DNA of 64,000 bases from JBAXTE01 sp964653595 (GCA_964653595.1 CAZZHH010000001.1:1-64000); one strand, 5' to 3'. Numbered from the stretch's first letter, positions 34,647-44,602 are shown. The notes: generated by a model not told the origin, from the sequence alone. Made by a program: numbers and translations.

Positions 34647-35927
34647 CTACCAAGCAAAAAGTGGTAAATCTTTCATCAATTTATTTACTTCCGCTCTTGT
34701 AGCATTGATAACGGCTTCATCGTTGATATTGCTGATTACTCTATCAATTAATTCAACAATATATTCCATTTGATTTTCCTTTAAGCCACGAGTAGTGATA
34801 GCTGGAGTTCCAACGCGGATGCCTGAAGTGGTAAATGGAGAGCGGCTATCGAAAGGAACCATATTTTTATTGATTGTGATATCTGCTTTTACTAAGGTGT
34901 TTTCTACTTGCTTTCCTGTAATATCAGGGAATTTGGTTCTTAAATCTATCAACATCAAGTGATTATCGGTGCCATCTGAGATAATTTTATATCCTTTATC
35001 CACAAATGCTTTAGCCATCGCTTGAGCATTTAATTTCACCTGTTTCATGTATTCTAAATATTCCATAGACAAGCATTCCCCAAATGCAACTGCTTTAGCA
35101 GCAATAACATGTTCTAAAGGGCCACCTTGTACTCCAGGGAAAACAGCGCTATCCAGTAATTGCGACATCATTTTAATTTCTCCTTTTGGAGTGGTTAAAC
35201 CCCATGGATTTTCAAAATCTTTACCCATCAAAATCAACCCGCCACGAGGTCCGCGAAGAGTTTTATGAGTAGTAGTAGTTGCAATATGACAATGTTGAAT
35301 AGGATCATTTAACAACCTACGAGCGATTAAACCTGCTGGGTGAGAAATATCTCCCATTAAGATTGCTCCAATTTTATCGGCAATTTCTCGCATACGTTTC
35401 CAGTCCCAATCACGTGAATATGCAGACGCTCCACCGATGATTAATTTAGGACGTTCGCGAAGAGCAACTTCTTCCATTTTGTCATAATTGATCATGCCAG
35501 TTTCTTCTTCTACAGCATAAGCAACAGCTTTGTATAAAATTCCAGAAGAGTTAACAGGTGAACCGTGTGAAAGGTGACCCCCGTGCGATAAATCAAGTCC
35601 CATAAAAGTATCGCCTGGTTTTAAGCAGGTTAACAATACAGCCATGTTTGCTTGTGCCCCTGAGTGAGGTTGTACATTAGCCCATTCGGCTCCAAAAAGC
35701 TCTTTTGCTCTATCAATTGCCAATTGTTCTGTTTGATCAACGATTTGACAACCACCATAATATCGTTTTCCTGGATATCCTTCGGCATACTTATTTGTTA
35801 GCACCGAACCCATTGCCTCCATTACCTGTTCACTAACAAAGTTTTCTGATGCAATTAACTCAAGTCCATGAACTTGACGCTCTCTCTCCTGATTGATTAA
35901 ATCAAAAACAACACTGTCTCTTTTCAT
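34647..35927 (-). CDS. glyA: Serine hydroxymethyltransferase
   Basis: 426 residues. The PLP lysine is in TTTTHKTLRGPRGG, and the N-terminal ELIASENFVS and NKYAEGYPGKRYYGG motifs are complete. It converts serine and tetrahydrofolate to glycine and methylene-THF, feeding one-carbon metabolism. The length and motif order are standard for the bacterial enzyme. It is monocistronic between a bidirectional terminator and a TACCTTTG -7 box at 36057-36064, giving a ~120-base leader with no evident riboswitch. Confidence 0.97.
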   Translation of the reverse strand: MKRDSVVFDLINQERERQVHGLELIASENFVSEQVMEAMGSVLTNKYAEGYPGKRYYGGCQIVDQTEQLAIDRAKELFGAEWANVQPHSGAQANMAVLLTCLKPGDTFMGLDLSHGGHLSHGSPVNSSGILYKAVAYAVEEETGMINYDKMEEVALRERPKLIIGGASAYSRDWDWKRMREIADKIGAILMGDISHPAGLIARRLLNDPIQHCHIATTTTHKTLRGPRGGLILMGKDFENPWGLTTPKGEIKMMSQLLDSAVFPGVQGGPLEHVIAAKAVAFGECLSMEYLEYMKQVKLNAQAMAKAFVDKGYKIISDGTDNHLMLIDLRTKFPDITGKQVENTLVKADITINKNMVPFDSRSPFTTSGIRVGTPAITTRGLKENQMEYIVELIDRVISNINDEAVINATRAEVNKLMKDLPLFAW

Positions 35928-36056
35928 TTTTATATATTTTTTTTATAGTTTTAAAGTTATAAATACTCTCCATTTTTCATTTCAAAAAAAAGAGAGATAA
36001 AAGACATATCATACTATCCCATTTTTTAGAAAAATAACCACTTTCTAATTCTGTGG

Positions 36057-36064
36057 CAAAGGTA
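36057..36064 (-). promoter_or_regulatory. -7 box TACCTTTG of glyA
   Basis: TACCTTTG on the minus strand, 130 bases upstream of the glyA ATG. Confidence 0.55.
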
Positions 36065-36208
36065 TCAAATTTTAGTATATATTTTTAGGAAAAAGTAAAA
36101 AATTGGATATAATTAATTCTACTTTTATCGGTAATATATGATCAGTGAACAGCATTCAATTAACAATTATATGGAAACTGTATACTGAAGACTGTTAACT
36201 GATAATTA

Positions 36209-39200
36209 TCATCTTTTGATTAGCTTTATTGAGGAACTTTTTTGAGGACTACTTAATCTCACAATATAAACACCTGGTGAAAGAAATGCAAGATCTATGT
36301 CAAGGTTTTTATCTATATCCAAGCTATCCACAGGAATAGACTTTATTACTTTACCAATAACGTCTATAAATTGAACAGAAGTGTTTTCCGTTTTAGCATG
36401 GAAACGAACAGACAATTGGTCTATAGCTGGATTTGGATAAATGGAGAATGGCTCAACCTTATCATTTTCCTCAATTCCAGTGCAATTTCGGACGAACATC
36501 ACTGATTCTGCATAAGCACTGCATCCATTGAGGTTGTATGTATAACGAATGGTATGTGGCCCCAAACCCACCATTGGGTTAAAAGAGTTATTGCTAACCC
36601 CAGCGCCAGAGTACACTCCTACTCCACCTTGTGGAGTTGCCGATCCTCCGTATAAAACAATGGATGCCTGTTGCAAACATACAGTATCTAAATCTCCAAA
36701 TTCAACCACGGGAATAGGTTTCACCGCAACAGAAACTGTATCACGATTAGCACAACCATTGCTTCCTGTAATCTTGACAATGTAAGAAGATTCGACCGTT
36801 GGGGATACTCTGATTGAATTTGAGGTTGCACCCGTACTCCACAAATACGATCCCGAACCAGAAGCTATTAAGGTTACCGAATCTCCCAGACAAATTGAGG
36901 TATTATTTCCAGCAAAAACATTAGGCAACGGTTTGATCGTTATGGTATCATACGCTTTAAATTGACAATTATAAGCATCTGTAACTGTATAGGTTATAAT
37001 GTGATTTCCGACAGAGCAATTTGAAGGGTAAAACATTCCACTAATCATACAGTCGGCTGTATATACTCCATTATCAGGAATTCCCTCGGTAAAATGATAA
37101 AAAGGATCATTTAAACAGAAATCTGGAATTGAAGTCAAACTTGCTAGTGTTGGAGGGGTAACAATTATCGTATCTACCGCAAAATTTGCACAGTAAGCAT
37201 CGGCAAAGGTGTATGTTATTAAATGAGATCCTACCCCTGCTATTTGAGGATTAAACTGAGATGCGTTTACACCTGTACCTGAGAAAGTTCCTCCCAGCGG
37301 ACTGTGACCAGAGAGAGCAATTGCCGAACCATTAGGGCATTGTGAACTAATGGCATCAGAAAAAACCAAATTAACAACAGGCAAAGCTCTAAAGGAAACA
37401 TAAATGGAGTCAAATGCTGTAATTCCAACTCCATTCGTAGCTTTTACTTTATAAAAACCATTTGTGGTAACGGACAAGGTTTGATTGGTCCCAAGCACCA
37501 CTGAGGGGTTATTAATTTCAATCCATTCATATTGATAGGTTGAACTTCCTACAGGATTTAATATCGCCGTTTGACCACTGCATTTCATTAATGTATCAGG
37601 ACTCAAAGTGATAGAAGGTGAACTATCCACCATGATGTTATCCAACGAGAATCCGCGATTTGTGGAAGTACCATTTAATCGAAAAGAGACCAAAATAGAT
37701 TGTCCGGTATAAGAACTTAGGGGCAATTGTTTCGTAATCCATGCATTTGTTGCAATGTGATTACCATTGTTAATGGAATATAAATAGGAATAAGAATTAC
37801 CACAATCTGAAGATATTAACACCGTTAACGAATCGCCACTTCCCATCGTTTGAGCATTTCCGGTTAGGTCGGTATATTTATACTGAAAAAAGAGAGAATG
37901 AGTCGAATTTATGGGCCCAACTTTATGAATCAAATCTACATTTGCATCGGTAATACTACCATTGATTTCTTGAGTTAAAAATCCCAAAGCATCGTATGAG
38001 AATGAACTAACATAGTCGTTAAGATAGGTTGTGGAAGTAAAATTTTCTAAATAAGGTGTGGAAAGTGAGGAATAGGTAAAGACACTATCAATATAAGTAT
38101 TGTTAGCAACATGACCTAACGAAAGAATGGTGTCAGCAGGCAAATTTGCCTTTACCATCATCGTGTATTTCCCTGAAACAGTGGTATTAATGGTAGAATC
38201 AAATGTAAAAACAATTTGTTCCCCCGGCAAAATCACAGAATGAATGGTATCGTAATAAGTCACAAATGGAGGTGTGTATGGTCGAGATATCATCACACTT
38301 ACCGGAATGTTTTGTACAGGCGCATCTCCTACATTTTTATAAACTCCTTTTATTGAATCATGGAGTAACCCACAAGATTTGCTAATGGGCGTGTTTTTTC
38401 CCAAGACAGCCATATTGGATGGATCTGCGTTCCTTATCTCCAGACTATCCAAATCCATTATATAATTCCCCATACTTCTACTTGCTCTTACTCTAAAAAC
38501 CGGATTTTGCCCAATATAGGAAGACAATCGAGTAATTTTACGAGCAAATTGTGTACTTGTAATATGATTAGCTGAAGTAATTACAGATACAGGAAAAAAG
38601 GTCTGCATACAATCGGTACTTGCCTCTACTATTAACGAATCTCCAGGTTGTAAATCAACTCCTACATTTGTTATTTCATCGAGGATACGATAGTTAAAAA
38701 GCAGATGAGAGTGAAATTCTATGGGGGCAACTCTCCTTTTTAGTACTGCGGAGGCATTTGGTGTTGAATTATTGATATTGCAGAATAAAACAGAAGAGGA
38801 ATTACCATGACTATTTGCGGCAGCATAGTTAAAATTTGCAAGTTCCCAATATGAGTTTATTGTTTCAAAATCATCGATAAATGGAGTGGATAATAAGGAA
38901 TCTACTGTGAAAATATAATTATCCAAAGTATCATTCGCAAGATATGTATCGTAAGCGTACTCCGACCAGGCTTTAACATGATATTGACCTGGCAATGTAG
39001 AATTGAAAGAAGAGAAAGAAATCAAAATGGAATCTCCTACCGCCAAAAAGGGAACTACCGAATTCAGAGTTTGTGTTGAATTATTGGGAAAAGTAACTAT
39101 TGCCTTAACAGGGGTATTCACCACTGTGTTACCCGAAAGATTTTTCACCATCATTTTTAGGGTATCTGAAATAGCGCCACATGGGGTATTAACAGGAAGA

Positions 39201-39976
39201 ATAATTTTCGAGACAGCAAGGTCTGCAACAGCATTTACTTCGAATAATGTTTGAACCCAAGATTTAGCCACTCTGATTCCATCTACAACTAACTTTGGCG
39301 AAGTAGATGTAGTACCTTGTCTCAACGCTACTCTGTCAATATCAAGATAATCGGCCGAAGAAATATCCGTAGCTACGAGCGTTGGAAGAGGTTCACTAGA
39401 AGTGATACTCGGGTTGATAAAAAGAGAAGGCACATCGTTGTTAGTACCAGGGTTAATCTTAACTTTCATAAGTAATAAATGGGTGGTATTGGTGGAATAA
39501 ATGGAATCTGACCAAACGATATTTGTGGTTGTAGTCCCTTTGAGCAATCCAAAACACAAGTTACCAGTAGTCGTTTTTTTCACATAAATGCGATTTAAAA
39601 ATGTACCACTTCCCGTTTTAAGAGTATGAAAAAAATAATCGCCTCCATTTTTTGCAGAATCCACTTTTACCAATAACGATATATAAATAGAATCGGATGC
39701 AATCGGAGTAGGTGTAAATTGCACACTATAATCTTCTCCTGTATTAGACACATAGACACTATTGCCTGTACCATTTGGGTAGTTGGAATATTGTAAATTA
39801 TCGGAAACAATATACATTGGAGCAGAAGCGCCACTGTGAGAAATCCATCCATGAGCACCTAATGTGTCGCCAATTGGATAATTAAAATGCTCTACAAACA
39901 ATTGAGCATTCATGTTATTTTGGAAAGAAAAAAAAGAGATAAACATTAAAAAATAAAATTTTGGCTTCATACACAC
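36209..39976 (-). CDS. Large T9SS-exported multidomain surface protein
   Basis: 1255 residues. The signal peptide (KPKFYFLMFISFFSFQNNMNA) precedes an N-terminal jelly-roll-like domain (~25-235: VEHFNYPIGDTLGAHGW, GLLKGTTTTNIVW). Next come two CARDB-like/Ig-like units that begin ADLAVSKIILP and NMAVLGKNTP and each contain a ...CG...DTLK/DSIK strand, alternating with ~150-residue beta modules (SLLSTPFIDDF; SSLSTPYLENF). The last third has Ig/PKD-like repeats (SGSYLWSTGATSNSIRV; GGTFSGTGVNASQFNPQ; GGVGVYSGAGVSNNSFNP). The C-terminal ~75 residues are a type A sorting domain (SIYPNPAIDQLSVRF, GVYIVRLSS). No catalytic motif was found; an adhesin or structural role is inferred. It is flanked by glyA and the divergent M23 gene and is probably single. 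Confidence 0.8.
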   Translation of the reverse strand: MCMKPKFYFLMFISFFSFQNNMNAQLFVEHFNYPIGDTLGAHGWISHSGASAPMYIVSDNLQYSNYPNGTGNSVYVSNTGEDYSVQFTPTPIASDSIYISLLVKVDSAKNGGDYFFHTLKTGSGTFLNRIYVKKTTTGNLCFGLLKGTTTTNIVWSDSIYSTNTTHLLLMKVKINPGTNNDVPSLFINPSITSSEPLPTLVATDISSADYLDIDRVALRQGTTSTSPKLVVDGIRVAKSWVQTLFEVNAVADLAVSKIILPVNTPCGAISDTLKMMVKNLSGNTVVNTPVKAIVTFPNNSTQTLNSVVPFLAVGDSILISFSSFNSTLPGQYHVKAWSEYAYDTYLANDTLDNYIFTVDSLLSTPFIDDFETINSYWELANFNYAAANSHGNSSSVLFCNINNSTPNASAVLKRRVAPIEFHSHLLFNYRILDEITNVGVDLQPGDSLIVEASTDCMQTFFPVSVITSANHITSTQFARKITRLSSYIGQNPVFRVRASRSMGNYIMDLDSLEIRNADPSNMAVLGKNTPISKSCGLLHDSIKGVYKNVGDAPVQNIPVSVMISRPYTPPFVTYYDTIHSVILPGEQIVFTFDSTINTTVSGKYTMMVKANLPADTILSLGHVANNTYIDSVFTYSSLSTPYLENFTSTTYLNDYVSSFSYDALGFLTQEINGSITDANVDLIHKVGPINSTHSLFFQYKYTDLTGNAQTMGSGDSLTVLISSDCGNSYSYLYSINNGNHIATNAWITKQLPLSSYTGQSILVSFRLNGTSTNRGFSLDNIMVDSSPSITLSPDTLMKCSGQTAILNPVGSSTYQYEWIEINNPSVVLGTNQTLSVTTNGFYKVKATNGVGITAFDSIYVSFRALPVVNLVFSDAISSQCPNGSAIALSGHSPLGGTFSGTGVNASQFNPQIAGVGSHLITYTFADAYCANFAVDTIIVTPPTLASLTSIPDFCLNDPFYHFTEGIPDNGVYTADCMISGMFYPSNCSVGNHIITYTVTDAYNCQFKAYDTITIKPLPNVFAGNNTSICLGDSVTLIASGSGSYLWSTGATSNSIRVSPTVESSYIVKITGSNGCANRDTVSVAVKPIPVVEFGDLDTVCLQQASIVLYGGSATPQGGVGVYSGAGVSNNSFNPMVGLGPHTIRYTYNLNGCSAYAESVMFVRNCTGIEENDKVEPFSIYPNPAIDQLSVRFHAKTENTSVQFIDVIGKVIKSIPVDSLDIDKNLDIDLAFLSPGVYIVRLSSPQKSSSIKLIKR

Positions 39977-40082
39977 ATAGATTTAATTAAATACTAGAAG
40001 TTTAGGAGACAAATATAGCATAAAAACAAATCACTTTAACTTTTTTTATCATGAAAATTGGCATATCAAAATAGATAATTTA

Positions 40083-40090
40083 TATCTTTG
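40083..40090 (+). promoter_or_regulatory. -7 box TATCTTTG of the M23-LysM gene
   Basis: TATCTTTG ends only 8 bases before the ATG at 40099, implying a very short leader, or a start at the second in-frame ATG (40105). Confidence 0.6.
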
Positions 40091-40098
40091 AAAAAACA

Positions 40099-41295
40099 AT
40101 GCTCATGGTAAGGCTCTTAAAAAAAACGTTTCTCTTTATTTTCTTTTCTTTCCAAATAAATATCTTTGCGCAACATATTAACACCGACACGATAAGTGAT
40201 TTTGTTGGTCCCATTGAAGATACTCTCTATAAAACAATGGGAGTATCAAATTTAGAAGAACAGATTATCACATTGCCAATTTCTGAGGATGAAATACCTT
40301 CTAATATGTTATACGCTTCTTGGAACAACGATCATGTAAGAATTTCCAGGAAGAACATGACAGAATTTTTAGTTCAGCCAGTAACTTTAAAATTAATTCC
40401 ACCCGGAAAATTTGTCTTTCCATACAATGGTCAGACGATATCTTCATTTGGATATAGAGGAAAATCGGTACATACTGGCATCGATATTAAACTCAACCAT
40501 GGGGATTCGGTTAGAGCATGTTTTGATGGAGTAATTAGAATGTCGAAACGGTACTCATCGTATGGAAAAATAGTGGTAATAAGGCATTATAATGGATTGG
40601 AGACTGTTTACAGTCATCTATCCAAACTACTTGTAAATGTAAATCAAAAAGTAACAGCTGGCGATGTTATTGGATTAGGTGGTAAAACTGGAAGAGCCAG
40701 CACAGAGCATTTGCATTTTGAAACCAGATATTTGGAGGAACCATTCAACTGTTTACACATTATCAATATCGAAAAATCTGACTTGCAAGATAGCACTATT
40801 ACGATTAGCAAAAACACATTCAAATTGAGATCAAAACCCATTTTCAGGAAAGGGGAACCAGCCGAAAAATATGAAGATGACAATACCTTATCTGACTCTT
40901 TGGATATCCTTTATGCCAACAATTGGATTTGGCCAGCTTCAAAAGCCATAAAAGATAGCACACAAGTAGACAGTTTGTGGTCGCTTCCAAAAGAGAATCA
41001 AATAGAAAAAGAAAAATCAAAAAATATAAATTCTGAAAAACACCTTAAAAATTCTCCAAATTTTATTGGACCAAAAGAAGACACACTTTTTCAAACCACA
41101 ACTCAAAATCACATTTCACCAAAAGAATCAGCAAAGAATTCAAGCACCAAAATCCACATTGTAGAAGCTAAAGAGACCTATTATTCTATTTCAAAAAAAT
41201 ACAAAATCACGGTTGACAAACTTCTCCAACAAAACCATTTAACCAAAGACAGTATCTTAAGTATTGGGCAAAAACTAATAATTCCAAACAAATAA
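40099..41295 (+). CDS. M23 peptidoglycan endopeptidase with C-terminal LysM
   Basis: 398 residues. A signal peptide (to about Ala24, NIFAQ) leads to an M23/LytM domain (~105-215) with zinc ligands His125 and Asp129 (HTGID) and His206 in HLHFE, plus His173. Residues ~225-345 are a charged linker. The last ~50 residues are a LysM domain (IHIVEAKETYYSISKKYKIT...IGQKLIIPN) that binds glycan chains. It is expected to cut peptidoglycan cross-links in the periplasm. FVGPIEDTLY (near 35-44) recurs as FIGPKEDTLF before the LysM domain, a small internal repeat. SRAP follows 6 bases after the stop. Confidence 0.9.
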   Translation: MLMVRLLKKTFLFIFFSFQINIFAQHINTDTISDFVGPIEDTLYKTMGVSNLEEQIITLPISEDEIPSNMLYASWNNDHVRISRKNMTEFLVQPVTLKLIPPGKFVFPYNGQTISSFGYRGKSVHTGIDIKLNHGDSVRACFDGVIRMSKRYSSYGKIVVIRHYNGLETVYSHLSKLLVNVNQKVTAGDVIGLGGKTGRASTEHLHFETRYLEEPFNCLHIINIEKSDLQDSTITISKNTFKLRSKPIFRKGEPAEKYEDDNTLSDSLDILYANNWIWPASKAIKDSTQVDSLWSLPKENQIEKEKSKNINSEKHLKNSPNFIGPKEDTLFQTTTQNHISPKESAKNSSTKIHIVEAKETYYSISKKYKITVDKLLQQNHLTKDSILSIGQKLIIPNK

Positions 41296-41301
41296 ACGAT
41301 T

Positions 41302-41946
41302 ATGTGTGGCAGGTTTACACTTAGCATAGATGAATTTGACTTTGCCGATCGATTTAGTCGCGATAAAAGTTATCATTACAAACCAATATATAATGTTCTA
41401 CCCACCCAAGAGATGCCCATCCTGGTATCAAACCCAGAGACTATTACCCCTGCAAAATGGGGCTTACCATCGAATTTCAAAAACAAGATTCACATCAATG
41501 CAAGAGCGGAGACCATCCAATCTTTATCAAGTTTTAAATCATTGATACACAGCCACCGCTGCATTATTCCAGCAGATAGTTTTATAGAATGGGATAAATC
41601 ACCATTGCACCAACCTCATAGAATCATGCTCACAAGCCACCATGCATTTTGTTTTGCGGGAGTTTACAATGAATTAAAGATCAACGACGAATCACACTGC
41701 TATTTTTCAATTATCACCACAGAATCGAATAGTCAATTAAAATGGTTGCACCACCGAATGCCACTCATATTGAATGAAGAACAGGAGAAAGAATGGCTAA
41801 CACAAAGCAATGCTTGGCAAAAGATTCTAGACTTAAAATCGACTGTTTCTCTCGATATTTTTCCTATAAATGCCAGAATAACAAATTCAAAGGCCAATAG
41901 AGCCGAATTATTGTTGCCAATTCAAAAACCATTAACATTGTTTTAA
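41302..41946 (+). CDS. SRAP protein (YedK/HMCES family, abasic-site DNA shielding)
   Basis: 214 residues starting MCGRF, so that Cys2 becomes the N-terminal catalytic cysteine after Met removal. The other conserved residues are present: N66-A-R68-A-E70 (NARAET), Glu96 in ADSFIEW and His151 in HHRMP. The family forms a thiazolidine cross-link with abasic sites in single-stranded DNA and protects them during replication. It has no SOS box that I can see. The 6-base spacing suggests cotranscription with the M23 gene. Confidence 0.95.
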   Translation: MCGRFTLSIDEFDFADRFSRDKSYHYKPIYNVLPTQEMPILVSNPETITPAKWGLPSNFKNKIHINARAETIQSLSSFKSLIHSHRCIIPADSFIEWDKSPLHQPHRIMLTSHHAFCFAGVYNELKINDESHCYFSIITTESNSQLKWLHHRMPLILNEEQEKEWLTQSNAWQKILDLKSTVSLDIFPINARITNSKANRAELLLPIQKPLTLF

Positions 41947-42072
41947 TAATATACACCTATCTTTCATCTCTTTTCACCCACTAAAAGGAGATATTCATCG
42001 AAGAAAGGCATCCTTATTGCAATGATTTGAAAAAAAATTCGTTAATTTGTAGAAAATTAATATCTAAAGTGT

Positions 42073-43743
42073 ATGGAAATTTCGCTAACAACTCTGCTCA
42101 TCTATTTTATTATTACAAAAATTGCTGTTGTCATAAGTCTTTGGAAAATATTTGAAAAAGCAGGAAAAACAAATTGGCATAGTTTAATTCCCTTTTACAA
42201 TATATGGGTATGGATTAAGATTTTAGAGAAACCAATTTCTTGGTTTTTAATGTTTTTAATACCTTTTTTTGGATATTTCATCTATTTGATTTTGATTTGG
42301 GAGACTATTCGTGCTTTCAAAAAATCGGGATACAGTCGTCTTTTAGGAGGAACCATCTTTGCGTACATATATCTTCCCGCACTAGCTTTCTCAAAACAGG
42401 AACAAATAGTTGCGCTCTCTTCGTTGCCAAAAGTAAAAAAAACAAAAACCCAAGAGTGGGTAGATGCCATATTATTTGCCGTAGTGGCAGCATATATTAT
42501 CCGCACTTTTCTTATTGAATTTTATGTAATTCCAACCTCCTCCATGGAAAGTACACTGATGGTAGGTGACTATTTAGCAGTTAGCAAGGTAAGCTATGGG
42601 CCTAAACTTCCTCAAACTCCAATTGCATTTCCATTTGCACATCATACGTTGCCCATGACTCAATTTACACCTTCCTATCTAGAATGGATAAAGTTTCCAT
42701 ATTTTAGGTTTGCTGGACTTGAAAAAGTAGAAAACAACGACGTAGTAGTTTTCAACTATCCCGATGGCGACACCGTTGCTCTCGAAATGCAAAACATGAG
42801 TTACTATCAACTTGTGAGAGAATATGACAAAATAAAAGAACAAGAGACCGGATTGAAAAACTTGGGTTGGGATTATGTTCAAAGAAACTATAAAGTGAAA
42901 GCCAGACCTGTTGACAAAAGAGAAAACTACATCAAAAGATGTGTAGCAATACCGGGAGACAAACTACAGATCAAAGACGGTCAGTTATTTATTAATGACA
43001 AACAAGCTATCAATCCTGAGCGCATTCAATTTCAATACATTATTTACACCAACGGCATCGGAATTGATAAAAAAACCCGACAAAAATTGAATCTAAACGA
43101 AGAGGACATCATTAATCCAGCAAATTTGATTAGACCAAATATGCAAGGCGTCACTCCATTAGAACAGCTTACAGAAGCACTTGGAAGCTCAGTTGACATC
43201 AACACCATCAAAGCGCTCAGCGACTCAATTGCAAACAATTCAGTCAATTACATATACACCTTAACTGCTGAAACATCGAAAAAAATTCGTGCTTTAGCAA
43301 ATACCTTGGAAGTAATTAAAATGGTGGTTCCTGATTCTGTATATGAAGATCGAATTTTTCCACAAAATCAAAATTACAGATGGAATAGAGATAACTATGG
43401 CCCTATTGTGATGCCTAAAGCTGGTGTTACTGTAAAAATTGACACAACCACGCTTCCTTTATATCAAAGAATTATCGAAGTATACGAAGGAAATAAACTT
43501 AAAGTGGAAGGAAATACAATTTACATCAACGACAAACCTGCAACTTCATACACTTTTAAAATGGGCTACTATTGGATGATGGGCGATAATAGACACAACT
43601 CTGCCGACAGCAGATATTGGGGATTTGTTCCGGAAGACCACATTGTAGGTAAAGCAGTTTTTGTATGGCTTTCGTTAGATAAATATAAAAATTGGACGGA
43701 AGGAAAAATTAGATGGAGTAGAATGTTTAGAGGAGTTAAATAA
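42073..43743 (+). CDS. lepB: Signal peptidase I with N-terminal DUF5684-like membrane domain
   Basis: 556 residues, much longer than E. coli LepB (324). Residues 1-115 are a separate membrane module with 3-4 helices and WHSLIPFYNIWVWIKI, typical of DUF5684. A further anchor helix (~131-147) precedes the catalytic part: Ser157 in PTSSMEST, Lys288 in IKRCVAIPGDK, and the late box GDNRHNSADSRYWG. About 215 residues lie between the Lys box and that box, holding a long insertion (~300-490). It removes Sec signal peptides at the outer face of the inner membrane. Confidence 0.93.
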   Translation: MEISLTTLLIYFIITKIAVVISLWKIFEKAGKTNWHSLIPFYNIWVWIKILEKPISWFLMFLIPFFGYFIYLILIWETIRAFKKSGYSRLLGGTIFAYIYLPALAFSKQEQIVALSSLPKVKKTKTQEWVDAILFAVVAAYIIRTFLIEFYVIPTSSMESTLMVGDYLAVSKVSYGPKLPQTPIAFPFAHHTLPMTQFTPSYLEWIKFPYFRFAGLEKVENNDVVVFNYPDGDTVALEMQNMSYYQLVREYDKIKEQETGLKNLGWDYVQRNYKVKARPVDKRENYIKRCVAIPGDKLQIKDGQLFINDKQAINPERIQFQYIIYTNGIGIDKKTRQKLNLNEEDIINPANLIRPNMQGVTPLEQLTEALGSSVDINTIKALSDSIANNSVNYIYTLTAETSKKIRALANTLEVIKMVVPDSVYEDRIFPQNQNYRWNRDNYGPIVMPKAGVTVKIDTTTLPLYQRIIEVYEGNKLKVEGNTIYINDKPATSYTFKMGYYWMMGDNRHNSADSRYWGFVPEDHIVGKAVFVWLSLDKYKNWTEGKIRWSRMFRGVK

Positions 43744-43768
43744 TGAGTGATGAGTGATGAGTGATGAG
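43743..43768. repeat. 7-bp tandem repeat (atgagtg)n
   Basis: Three full copies and a partial copy of atgagtg overlap the end of lepB, starting at the last base of its stop codon. Confidence 0.85.
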
Positions 43769-43829
43769 ATTGTAAATAGAAATTAATATTAAATAAACAG
43801 AAATAATAATAAAAATCAAAAGCAATAAA

Positions 43830-44543
43830 ATGAAAAGAACATTAAAAGTATTCTTATTAGTTGCAATTATAGCAACATCTGCCACCATTGCAAATGCGCA
43901 AAAAGCAAAAAAACCGTTTACAGGAACAATTACATTTGCTTTATCTTACGAAGGAATTGAACCAACTCAGCTTGCTCTAATGCCAACTTCTACCACTATG
44001 TTGATAAGCGAAAACAAGCAAAAGACAACTGTAGATATGGGTCAGTATGCATATGTTAGCATAGCCGATGGAGACAATGAATCGTATATGTTTTGGATTG
44101 ACGTGATGGGACAAAAAATTGGTTATTCTCAAAACAAAGAAGCCATTGCAAAAGAAAAAGCAGAAGATTCTTCTCCAAAGCCAGTGGTAACAAAGTCAGA
44201 CGAAACTAAAGAAATTGCAGGAATAAAATGTAAAAAAGTTACGGTAGTAGTTACCGACGAAGAGACTGGCGATGTTACTACATCCACAATTTGGTATACA
44301 GAAGAGCTTGGCACTAACGAAAAGTTGAATTTTATGAGTAGCGACCAAGGTATCACTGGTATCATTTTAGGCACCGAAACCGTAAGTGGCAAAACCACAA
44401 ATAAATCTTTTGCTACTGTTATCAAAAAAGAAAAAATTAAAAGTACCGAATTCTTAATTCCTGCAGATGCAGAGATGTCGACAACCAAAGAAGAATTTAG
44501 TGAAAAAATAAAAGCAAAATTCGGTGGTGGCGGCGACGAATAG
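43830..44543 (+). CDS. Exported DUF4412-like protein
   Basis: 237 residues. The signal peptide (MKRTLKVFLLVAIIATSATIANA) is followed by a beta-rich domain: FTGTITFALSYEG, strands with TTMLISENKQKTTVDMG, then IAGIKCKKVTVVVTDEETG and IWYTEELG. This arrangement resembles DUF4412/GLPGLI-type periplasmic proteins of unknown function. The C-terminal ~25 residues are charged and end in GGGGDE. It stands alone with a terminator 20 bases after its stop. Confidence 0.65.
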   Translation: MKRTLKVFLLVAIIATSATIANAQKAKKPFTGTITFALSYEGIEPTQLALMPTSTTMLISENKQKTTVDMGQYAYVSIADGDNESYMFWIDVMGQKIGYSQNKEAIAKEKAEDSSPKPVVTKSDETKEIAGIKCKKVTVVVTDEETGDVTTSTIWYTEELGTNEKLNFMSSDQGITGIILGTETVSGKTTNKSFATVIKKEKIKSTEFLIPADAEMSTTKEEFSEKIKAKFGGGGDE

Positions 44544-44562
44544 TTGATTGTCATTTATTCTA

Positions 44563-44602
44563 TAAAAAAGAGAATTTGCAAAATGCATCTTCTCTTTTTT
44601 TT
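44563..44602 (+). terminator. Rho-independent terminator
   Basis: aaaaagagaa pairs with ttctcttttt around an inner tgca/tgca pair, followed by T8. It closes the DUF4412-like gene. Confidence 0.85.

Noticed and set aside
35928..36208. glyA leader as a glycine or folate (THF) riboswitch
   Set aside because: The ~120-base leader is AT-rich with no conserved aptamer words or paired stems that I can see.
44129..44554. 141-codon antisense open frame in the DUF4412-like gene
   Set aside because: Mirror of a real gene; product is low-complexity and hydrophobic with no promoter or domain.
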